Source: Trueperaceae bacterium (GTDB lineage: Bacteria > Deinococcota > Deinococci > Deinococcales > Trueperaceae). From it: DNA of 6,211 bases. A model generated the notes under the pieces. It was not told where the DNA came from. It did not search any database and worked only from the letters and a program-made list of their open reading frames with translations. This document shows, in pieces, positions 1-5,464 of the stretch. Within the stretch, counting starts at the first letter, position 1, and each line of letters starts with the position of its first letter. The stretch covers positions 1-6,211 of the forward strand of contig SLSM01000199.1 of NCBI GenBank assembly GCA_007130445.1, given 5' to 3'. The position numbers and the translations under genes are program-made.

Positions 1-1166
1 AGCGAGGCGTCGTCGTCGCTCTCGAGCATCGCCACGTCCGCCTCCATGGCGGCGAGCTCCGCACGCAGGTGGGCGCGCTGGGTGGAGGTGGCGTCGTCGA
101 GCTGGCGCTTCAGCGCCTCGACCCCATCGCCCAGGGGGCGACCCTCGTCCAGGGTGGACCGGGCAGCATCGATGCCGGCGGCGAGGCCGGGGGCGTACCG
201 CAAGAGGTCGGTATGCACCTCCGCGAGCGCCTCGAGCGTCCGGCGCTCGGCGTCGACGTCCAGCGCCCTGAGCCGCTCGCTGGCCTCGGGTGTGAGGTGT
301 GCCTCGTCGATCGTGACCGGCGGCAGGTCGTGATCGAAGTCCGCGAGCGCGTCGCTGGGCGCGACCTCGGCACCGGTCGACGCCGGTGCCTCGGCCTCGG
401 CGTCCGGCGTGAACGGCTGCGCGACGCTCGACTCCATCAGCTTCCGCAGGTCCCGAGCGAGCGCAGTCGCGCGCTGCGTCTCGGCGTCGGTGAGCTCACG
501 CGAGCGCTGCGCGTGACGGATCTGTCCGATCAGCGATTCGAGGCGACGCACACGCGGCCCACCGAGCGTCTGGACGATCTCGAGTGACTCCTCGAGCTCG
601 CCGAGCTCCTTGGCCTGCAACACGAGCCGGTCCTCGAGCTTCTGCTCCACGATCCGCAGTTGCTCGTCTGCAGCGTCGAGGCTGTCGCCGATCGGGGCAC
701 CCGCTGCGATCTCCCCCTCGGCCACCTGGAGCTGGGCGCGCAGCTTGCGGACCTCGGGCCAGTCGAAGTAGAGGTTGAAGGGTCGCAACGCCTCGCGCAG
801 CGCCGCCAGGCGCTGCGCGACGGTGGAGGCTGCGACCGTGCCGCTCGCGGCCCGGGCGCCCGGTGCGGCGGCGGTGGCGTGTGATGCGTCGTCTTCGCCG
901 AGGTGCAGCAAAGACTCGTCGAACTGGGCGGCGATCTGCTCACGGAACGACGTGATGGCCTCGCCCGCCGCGTCGGCCGTCATGCGGGCCTGGAGCTGCT
1001 TGAAGACGGGCCCGGTCAGGACCGCCTCGACGTCCTCGAGGCGCAGGTTCGTCGGGTCGCGCTCGACCTGCAGCAATCCCTCGCGCAGGACCAACGACAC
1101 GACACGCGGAGCGAGCGAGGTCTCCAGCGCCTGGACAACGGCTTGGTAGATTCGGTTCGGTGTCAT
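1..1166 (-). CDS. Coiled-coil-rich protein of unknown function, 3' end beyond left edge (third gene of Roadblock operon)
   Basis: I do not recognise a named family. The frame is open for 388 codons from an ATG at 1166 to the window edge, so the C-terminus is missing. The start is fixed: an in-frame TGA lies three codons upstream, and GAGGAG sits just before the ATG. There is no signal peptide or membrane segment, so a cytoplasmic location is inferred. Residues 6-82 form a compact helical region with REGL near 28-31 and TGPVFKQLQ at 51-59. This resembles the N-terminus of the Roadblock protein two genes upstream. An Ala-rich linker follows (about 91-115). Residues 116-245 are charged heptad-like helix, probably coiled coil, with FDWPEV at 134-139. 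A Pro/Ala/Glu linker (250-285) and a second helical stretch (290-384) follow. It starts 52 bp after the membrane-protein gene with no terminator between them, so co-transcription is likely. A scaffold or adaptor role is only a guess. Confidence 0.85.
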   Translation of the reverse strand, partial: MTPNRIYQAVVQALETSLAPRVVSLVLREGLLQVERDPTNLRLEDVEAVLTGPVFKQLQARMTADAAGEAITSFREQIAAQFDESLLHLGEDDASHATAAAPGARAASGTVAASTVAQRLAALREALRPFNLYFDWPEVRKLRAQLQVAEGEIAAGAPIGDSLDAADEQLRIVEQKLEDRLVLQAKELGELEESLEIVQTLGGPRVRRLESLIGQIRHAQRSRELTDAETQRATALARDLRKLMESSVAQPFTPDAEAEAPASTGAEVAPSDALADFDHDLPPVTIDEAHLTPEASERLRALDVDAERRTLEALAEVHTDLLRYAPGLAAGIDAARSTLDEGRPLGDGVEALKRQLDDATSTQRAHLRAELAAMEADVAMLESDDDAS

Positions 1167-1168
1167 CG

Positions 1169-1174
1169 CTCCTC
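1169..1174 (-). promoter_or_regulatory. Ribosome-binding site of the coiled-coil protein gene
   Basis: The minus strand reads GTGAGGAGCG immediately before the ATG at 1166. GAGGAG matches the Shine-Dalgarno consensus but lies only two bases from the start, or four if pairing uses GAGG. It supports this start, as does the in-frame TGA just upstream. Confidence 0.55.
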
Positions 1175-1218
1175 ACGTCGCCCGGGCGGCCGGTTCGTGC
1201 GCCGCCGTGGCTTGGCGT

Positions 1219-3102
1219 TCAGTCGTCGTCCCAGTCGATCGACTCGGTGGTGGTGGTGCTGCTTCGGGTGGAGCGGGTCGAGCGGGTCGACGTGGCGCCC
1301 GCGGACGCGGCCGGGCGTCGCCGTCCGACCAGGCCGAACTGCGCGCAGATGCCGTACAGCCCGATCATGGCGAACACCAGGGCCAACAGTACGGTGCTCG
1401 CCCACACCACCTGGCCCACGGTGCTGGCGAACGGCGAGAGGGCCGAGAGCGTGGACAGCAGCGTGATGTCGGCATACGTGGAGAGCAAGACGGAGAGGCC
1501 GACGAGCCCTTCGAAGAGCGCCGGGAGCAGCAGCAGGAAGAGCGCGACCCCGACGAGCTGCCAGTTCCGATTGCCGCCGCCGAACGCGATGTTCGCGAGG
1601 ACCAGCGGGATCAGGGCGAGGATGCCCAGCACGACGAGCACGATGGCGCGAGGGACGCCTCCCCAGTACGCGAGGGTCTGGCGCGCGCCGGTGAGCAGCG
1701 GTGCCTCGGTCTCACCCGTCAGCGCGCCGAGCGCGAGGTCGACCTGGCCGGCGGCGACGGCGACGTCGCTGAGGCGGAGACCGGGCTCGTCTGCGAGCTG
1801 CCGGAGCAGGCTGCCGGTGTCGACGTCGAGCAGCGTGAAGCGTGCCCGGACGATCGGCGAGAGCAAGGCGTCGTACGCCTGAGCGGCTCGTCCGAGCGCC
1901 TGGCGCGCGGCGATCTCGTCGCCGCGCTGCGCCGCCGCGAGCGCCTCGGCCACGCGAGCGACCACGGCGTCACCGACCTGGTTCAGACGCAGGTACCCGG
2001 CGTCGAGCAGCGCCTCGGCCTGGCCCGGGCGGGCGGGTGCGCCGACGCCGGCGAGCGCGAGTTCACGCTCCAGCACCTCGAGGCGCTCGCGACGCAGTTC
2101 GTCAGCGATCTCGAGGCGGAGGGCGGCGAGCGCTTCCTCGCTGAGCACGAGGGCCTCGTCTTCGACCTGTGCTGCCTCGGCATCCAAGGGCGCGGCGTCG
2201 TCCGGCGCCGGCGCCGTCGCATCCGGCGCCGGGTCGACCGGTTGCGCCTCCGCTTCGATCACTGCGGGCGTCGCTGGGCTGGGGAGATCGCTCGGCACGG
2301 CGCTGGCAGGCGGTGTCGCCGTGGCCGTCTGGCGGGCACGTGCCGCCTGTCCGAGGGCTGCGATCTGTTCGCCGGCCGCGCCGAGCGCCTCGACGACGTC
2401 GGCGGTCCGCTCGTCGACGAGCGCCTGGGCGGCGTCGACGAAACGTTGGTTCAGCGCCGCGCTGGTGCGCGGCGAGTCTTGAACGAGCAAGAACGCACCG
2501 TAGGCGCGTGCCAGCGAGCGGTACGCGCCGCCGACGTTGGTCTCGGCCAGCTCTTGGGCGACGGCGAGACGCGTGGCGATCACGTCGGCCACACCCGCCT
2601 CGAAGTCGAAGCGCAACGCTCCGGCGGCCTGTTCGGCATCGGCGAGCAGCGCCAGGTCGGCCGGCGCCATGCCGAGGTCGGTTCCCAGGCGACCGAGCCG
2701 CGCGCGCGCCTGCTCGAGGTCTCCCGCGGCGGCAGAGCGCAGGGCCGCGTCGAACACGAGGCGCTGGAAGCCGCCTTCGAGCACCGCCACCTGCACCGCG
2801 AGGTCGTCGACGCTGGCGTTGCCGATGGCGGTCCGTGCGCGTTCGACGACCCGCTCCAGGGCCGTCGCCAACGGTCCCGCCGCCGCCTCGCGCGACAGCG
2901 TGAGGAGCGCGCTGAAGGCGCGGTCGATCTCCTCACGGGCCAGGATGGCGTCGGTCGGGAGGGCCTCCACCGAGCGCTGGAGGTTGTCGATCGCCAGGTC
3001 GTAGCGATCGAGGTAGGCGTCGTCTTGTTGCGCCGTCGCGACGCCGATCAGCAGAGCCGCGATCAGCAGCCAGCGCACGAGTGGAAGCGTGCCCCTGTTC
3101 AT
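1219..3102 (-). CDS. Exported helical protein with three C-terminal membrane helices, unknown function
   Basis: No named family is recognised; 627 residues. Residues 1-24 look like a Sec signal peptide: basic start, a hydrophobic core around WLLIAALLIGVA, and an ATA|QQ cleavage site. Residues 25-255 are Ala-rich helix and predicted extracytoplasmic. A Pro/Ala/Asp linker covers 258-312, and a second helical region covers 315-480. Three membrane segments follow at about 486-507, 514-540 and 564-588. The NRN loop and the RRR after the last helix fit the positive-inside rule, placing the C-terminus in the cytoplasm. The tail (593-627) holds STR repeats, four Thr and an acidic IDWDDD end. The ATG overlaps the stop of the Roadblock gene (ATGA) and has a strong GGAGGAGGA site, so the two are translationally coupled. 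The layout suggests an envelope sensor or anchor that presents its tail to the neighbouring cytoplasmic proteins. This role is inferred, not shown by any catalytic motif. Confidence 0.93.
   Translation of the reverse strand: MNRGTLPLVRWLLIAALLIGVATAQQDDAYLDRYDLAIDNLQRSVEALPTDAILAREEIDRAFSALLTLSREAAAGPLATALERVVERARTAIGNASVDDLAVQVAVLEGGFQRLVFDAALRSAAAGDLEQARARLGRLGTDLGMAPADLALLADAEQAAGALRFDFEAGVADVIATRLAVAQELAETNVGGAYRSLARAYGAFLLVQDSPRTSAALNQRFVDAAQALVDERTADVVEALGAAGEQIAALGQAARARQTATATPPASAVPSDLPSPATPAVIEAEAQPVDPAPDATAPAPDDAAPLDAEAAQVEDEALVLSEEALAALRLEIADELRRERLEVLERELALAGVGAPARPGQAEALLDAGYLRLNQVGDAVVARVAEALAAAQRGDEIAARQALGRAAQAYDALLSPIVRARFTLLDVDTGSLLRQLADEPGLRLSDVAVAAGQVDLALGALTGETEAPLLTGARQTLAYWGGVPRAIVLVVLGILALIPLVLANIAFGGGNRNWQLVGVALFLLLLPALFEGLVGLSVLLSTYADITLLSTLSALSPFASTVGQVVWASTVLLALVFAMIGLYGICAQFGLVGRRRPAASAGATSTRSTRSTRSSTTTTESIDWDDD
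1246..1290 (-). repeat. Short tandem repeats encoding the Thr run and STR repeats of the membrane-protein tail
   Basis: Positions 1246-1257 are four copies of GGT on the plus strand, read as four ACC (Thr) codons. Positions 1267-1290 hold a 9-bp unit, GGTCGAGCG on the plus strand, repeated about 2.7 times with one change. It encodes the Ser-Thr-Arg repeats. Both keep the reading frame when a unit is gained or lost, so the length of the cytoplasmic tail could vary between strains. Confidence 0.7.
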
Positions 3103-3737
3103 CGTTCCTCCTCCAGCGCCGTGAGCGCCGCGTAGACCGCACCGAGATTCATGTCCGCCGAGCCGCGCACGGCGACCCAGCGCTCCGAGACGGGGACGGC
3201 GAGCAAGACACCGTCGTCGTTGGCAACCGCCACGGAGCGCACGCTGCCGTGGCGGGCGAGCAGGCTGCCGCCGGCGGCGAGCACGCGGCCGAATGCGTCG
3301 GCGTCCGGTACCTCGCCGCGCCGCTCCAGTGGACGACCGACCGCGTCGAACACGGCTGCACCATCGACGCCGTCGAGCACGGCGAGTGCCATCAACACGA
3401 CCCCGGGATCGTCCGGGAATCGCCGTGACGGCGCCGGCTCGCGAACCTCGGTCGCGACCGGGAGCGGGCGTGGCGCCGTGGCCCTGCGGTCGTGCAGCGA
3501 GCGTGCCAGGCGCTTGAGCTCGCGCCGCAGCGTCGCCCGGGGAACGGTATGGCGGAGCTCACGATAGACCGGACCGAGCACCAGCGAAGCCAGACGCTCG
3601 CCGTCGACCGCGTCCGGCTCGAGCCCTTCGGAGCGCACGATGCGATCGAGCAGTCGCGTCGCAGCGCGCCCCGGCAACCACGCGCCGAGCACGTGGCGAG
3701 CACGATCGATCGGCGACGCGGTGGCGCTCGACTTCAT
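3099..3737 (-). CDS. Roadblock/LC7-like domain protein with novel N-terminal helical domain
   Basis: 212 residues in two parts. The N-terminal helical domain (about 14-82) carries SEGL at 36-39 and LGPVYRELR at 54-62. A basic/Pro linker spans 83-108. Residues 110-211 fit the Roadblock/LC7 fold: a helix leading into GVDGAAVFDAVG (123-134), a second helix (145-163), strands SVRSVAVANDDGVLLAVPV (165-183) and WVAVRG (187-192), then a closing helix after NLGAV (197-201). Bacterial Roadblock proteins such as MglB dimerise and often regulate Ras-like GTPases; no GTPase gene is in view, so the partner is unknown. No signal peptide is seen, so it is probably cytoplasmic. The ATG at 3737 is chosen because no in-frame ATG, GTG or TTG precedes it back into hrcA. 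It lacks a clear Shine-Dalgarno sequence. It is the first gene of the operon, and its last codons carry the ribosome-binding site of the next gene. The Roadblock call rests on pattern match alone. Confidence 0.88.
   Translation of the reverse strand: MKSSATASPIDRARHVLGAWLPGRAATRLLDRIVRSEGLEPDAVDGERLASLVLGPVYRELRHTVPRATLRRELKRLARSLHDRRATAPRPLPVATEVREPAPSRRFPDDPGVVLMALAVLDGVDGAAVFDAVGRPLERRGEVPDADAFGRVLAAGGSLLARHGSVRSVAVANDDGVLLAVPVSERWVAVRGSADMNLGAVYAALTALEEER
3106..3114 (-). promoter_or_regulatory. Strong ribosome-binding site of the membrane-protein gene
   Basis: GGAGGAGGA lies three bases before the ATG at 3102, and its AGGAGG core is four bases away. It is embedded in the last codons (Leu-Glu-Glu-Glu-Arg) of the Roadblock gene. 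Together with the ATGA stop/start overlap, this points to translational coupling. Confidence 0.8.
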
Positions 3738-3779
3738 GGCCGCGCGCCGCGACGGGAGGTGATGGTGCCATGCGGGGTC

Positions 3780-3788
3780 ATCGTACCA
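3780..3788 (-). promoter_or_regulatory. Extended -10 promoter for the Roadblock operon
   Basis: The minus strand reads TGGTACGAT, matching the extended -10 pattern TGnTAnnnT. It lies in the only intergenic stretch upstream of the operon. No convincing -35 hexamer is found at 17-18 bp, which extended -10 promoters can tolerate. Transcription would begin near 3773 and leave a leader of about 36 bases before the ATG at 3737. Confidence 0.5.
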
Positions 3789-3823
3789 GCGTCTCCGACG
3801 CGGATGCCGGACGCGTGCCTCCT

Positions 3824-3839
3824 CTATCCACGAGGATAG
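3824..3839. repeat. Inverted repeat with perfect 6-bp arms in the intergenic region
   Basis: CTATCC and GGATAG are separated by ACGA. The next outer pair is T/G, which would still wobble-pair in a plus-strand transcript but not in a minus-strand one. The centre lies about 45 bp upstream of the proposed -10 element. Neither side has a run of T, so it is not an obvious terminator. It may be an operator for the left operon, or a chance palindrome. Confidence 0.4.
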
Positions 3840-3864
3840 GACGCACGGGACGGCGTTCGGAGTG

Positions 3865-3891
3865 AAAAATCCTGGCCGGATCGTGGTCAGG
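3865..3891 (-). terminator. Probable intrinsic terminator of hrcA, overlapping its stop codon
   Basis: In the direction of transcription, CCTGACC (3891-3885) and GGCCAGG (3877-3871) flank a 7-base loop. They can form a stem with six Watson-Crick pairs and one A-C mismatch. ATTTTT (3870-3865) follows immediately. The TGA stop of hrcA lies inside the 5' arm. It is the only hairpin plus T-run seen in the window, and it separates hrcA from the left operon. Confidence 0.6.
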
Positions 3892-4906
3892 CCTCGGCGC
3901 CGTGGTCGATGAAGGCGGCGGATATCCCGCCAGCGACGCGCACGGCCGCCCAGTACCGCATGCGCGACGGCCCGATCAGCGTGAGCGTCGCGACGCCGCT
4001 CCCGAGCGGCACGCCGCTGCGCACCCGCGCGACCGAATCGTCGAGGCGCAACTCGACCGTCGACGGCGCGGCCGCGGAGGCACTGGCGTCGTCGGCATCG
4101 GGCGCATCGTCTGGTGCTCGACCGGGCGTCGACGCCGACGCGCCGCGCGCCGCCGACGGCGCCTCGATGTGCTCGACGACGAGGCGCACGAAGTCGGCGT
4201 CGCGCGCCTCGGGTTCGTCGAAGAGCTGGCGTAGGCCAGCCTGGGCGCGCTGTCGCGGCGTCACGTCGGGCCAGGCGGCGGCGATGGCGGCCAGCGTGCG
4301 CGCGAGTTCGGGCTCGGTGTCCGCCGCCAGCCGTGACAGCGCCGCGGGGACCTCCCGCAGCGGCAGGGTCAGCTGGCGCAGGTTGCGCTCCGCATCGTCG
4401 AGCACGTCGTCACGCGGTGCCGGATCGAGGGGGACGCGCAGCTGGCGCACCAGGCCGTTCTCGAGCACGACCACGGCGAGCAGCGTCCGGCTGGCCAGCA
4501 GGGAGAGGTGGATCTCGACGGCGTGCAGGTGGTCCTGGGCCGGCAGCGTGACCAGGACGGCGTACCCCGACAGGTCGGCCGCCGCGGTCGCGAGCTGGTC
4601 GAGCAGCGTGTCGCCCGGCTGGGCGTGGAGCCGCTCGAGGAGCCGGGCGCGGCCGCTCGGCGACAGCGGACGCGGCGGCAGGAAGCGCGCGGCGTAGCGT
4701 CGGAAGCCGAGCGCCGTCGGGATGCGGCCCGACGAGGCGTGCGCCTGTTGCAGCAAGCCCTCCTCGGCCAGCGCCCCGAACTCGTTGCGCACCGTTGCGG
4801 ACGACAGCGCCATGCGCTCCGCGATGCGCGACGACGGCACGGGATGCGCGCTGCGGATGTACGAGGCCGCCACCAGGTCCAGGATGCGCGCTCGACGGTC
4901 GGTCAT
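3887..4906 (-). CDS. hrcA: Heat-inducible transcription repressor HrcA
   Basis: 339 residues, close to the usual family length. HrcA dimers bind CIRCE operators and repress chaperone genes; in studied bacteria GroEL promotes its activity. The N-terminal winged-helix region (1-76) carries the family signature: YIRSAHPVPSSRIAE (16-30), SSATVRNE (35-42), a basic wing SSGRIPTALGFRRY (58-71). The GAF-like central region includes DLSGYAVLVTLP (111-122). The C-terminus has IGPSRMRYWAAV (311-322), where the family usually reads IGPxRMxY. A low-complexity Ala/Asp/Ser stretch (249-282) interrupts the C-terminal part and may be lineage-specific. The ATG at 4906 lacks a Shine-Dalgarno sequence, but TGCTAGACT ends six bases before it, so leaderless expression is likely. 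No CIRCE-like repeat and no chaperone gene is in the window, so its targets must lie elsewhere. It starts 38 bp after the EVE gene. Confidence 0.96.
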   Translation of the reverse strand: MTDRRARILDLVAASYIRSAHPVPSSRIAERMALSSATVRNEFGALAEEGLLQQAHASSGRIPTALGFRRYAARFLPPRPLSPSGRARLLERLHAQPGDTLLDQLATAAADLSGYAVLVTLPAQDHLHAVEIHLSLLASRTLLAVVVLENGLVRQLRVPLDPAPRDDVLDDAERNLRQLTLPLREVPAALSRLAADTEPELARTLAAIAAAWPDVTPRQRAQAGLRQLFDEPEARDADFVRLVVEHIEAPSAARGASASTPGRAPDDAPDADDASASAAAPSTVELRLDDSVARVRSGVPLGSGVATLTLIGPSRMRYWAAVRVAGGISAAFIDHGAEA

Positions 4907-4912
4907 GTGTCG

Positions 4913-4921
4913 AGTCTAGCA
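4913..4921 (-). promoter_or_regulatory. Extended -10 promoter of hrcA, consistent with a leaderless mRNA
   Basis: The minus strand reads TGCTAGACT (TGnTAnnnT) followed by CGACAC and the hrcA ATG. A start site about seven bases after the -10 would fall at the A of the ATG. There is no Shine-Dalgarno sequence here and no good -35. TAnnnT just before the start codon is the known arrangement of leaderless genes in Deinococcus. Confidence 0.6.
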
Positions 4922-4944
4922 AAGGGGCTGGCGCACGCCGCGCT

Positions 4945-5427
4945 TCAGGGGGCTGCGGGCGCGTCCGCGAGCGCCACGATCCGGTCGAGGTGCGCAGGAT
5001 CGACCGGCGTGATGCTCAGCCTGCTGCCGCGACGTGCGACCTCCATGCCGCTCAGCACGGGGTCGGCCTTGATCTCCTCGAGCGTCACCATGCGCGCGAG
5101 GGGCCGCACGGCGCGCACGTCGACGAGTTGCCAGCGCGGCGCGTCACGCGTGCTCGTCTCGTCGGCGTAGCGCGAGGACGGGTCGAACTGGGTCGGGTCG
5201 TCGTAGGGCGGTGACGCCACCTCGGCGAGACCGACCACGCCGGGCGGCGCGGCGTTGGAGTGGTAGAACAGCACCTCGTCGCCTGGGCGCATCTCGTCGC
5301 GCATGAAGTTCCGCGCCTGGTAGTTGCGGATCCCGTCCCAGGGCGTCGTGCGCTCCGGAGCGGCCAGCAGGTCGTCGAACGAGAACGTCGACGGTTCGGA
5401 CTTCATCAACCAGCAGCGTCGAGCCAC
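4945..5427 (-). CDS. EVE-domain (DUF55) protein
   Basis: 160 residues, spanning one complete EVE domain. These PUA-like folds are thought to bind modified bases in nucleic acid; the human relative is THYN1. The family opening is clear: CWLMKSEPSTFSFDDL (5-20), then TPWDGIRNYQARNFMRDEM (28-46), GDEVLFYHSNAAPPGVVGLAEV (49-70), YDDPTQFDP (75-83), the RWQLVDVR strand (98-105) and a C-terminal half ending near ITPVDPAHLDRIV (139-151). The conserved WLMKSEP, GIRNYQARN and FYHS blocks all look intact. The start is a GTG, chosen because the family begins only a few residues before WLMKSEP and GAGGAGG lies five bases upstream. It follows guaA by 37 bp with no terminator, so co-transcription is likely. 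The biological substrate is unknown. Neighbouring guaA suggests shared expression rather than a proven shared pathway. Confidence 0.95.
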   Translation of the reverse strand: MARRCWLMKSEPSTFSFDDLLAAPERTTPWDGIRNYQARNFMRDEMRPGDEVLFYHSNAAPPGVVGLAEVASPPYDDPTQFDPSSRYADETSTRDAPRWQLVDVRAVRPLARMVTLEEIKADPVLSGMEVARRGSRLSITPVDPAHLDRIVALADAPAAP

Positions 5428-5432
5428 GGGCG

Positions 5433-5439
5433 CCTCCTC
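5433..5439 (-). promoter_or_regulatory. Ribosome-binding site deciding the GTG start of the EVE gene
   Basis: GAGGAGG precedes the GTG at 5427 by five bases. This is the optimal spacing and supports GTG over the internal ATG at codon 8, which would remove the conserved Trp-Leu of the WLMKSEP motif. Confidence 0.75.
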
Positions 5440-5464
5440 GCGTCTGCGGTCCAGCCGAGCCGTC

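Noticed and set aside
69..587. Plus-strand open frame of 172 codons opposite the coiled-coil gene
   Set aside because: It is antisense to a frame that is open across the whole first 1166 bases and has a fixed start and ribosome-binding site. The product has no family resemblance.
1167..1218. G+C-rich gap between the membrane-protein and coiled-coil genes as a terminator or promoter
   Set aside because: CGCCCGGGCG is a palindrome without a loop, no T-run follows, and no TAnnnT element is placed well for the next gene.
1207..3135. A 642-codon open frame on the plus strand, opposite the membrane-protein gene
   Set aside because: It covers almost exactly the antisense of a gene with a clear signal peptide, membrane helices and ribosome-binding site. 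Its product is Arg/Gly/Glu-rich with no recognisable domain. Long antisense frames are expected in very G+C-rich coding sequence.
3738..3890. N-terminal extension of the Roadblock protein into the intergenic region
   Set aside because: The frame stays open upstream, but I found no ATG, GTG or TTG codon in it back to the hrcA end, so the extension cannot start.
4894..4921. GAGTCTAGC before hrcA as half of a CIRCE operator
   Set aside because: Only GAGT matches convincingly, and no TTAGCACTC-like half lies nine bases away on either side. It is better explained as the -10 element.
4921..4944. GGCGTGCGCC downstream of the EVE gene as a terminator
   Set aside because: The stem is four pairs with a two-base loop, or three pairs with four, and there is no T-run after it.
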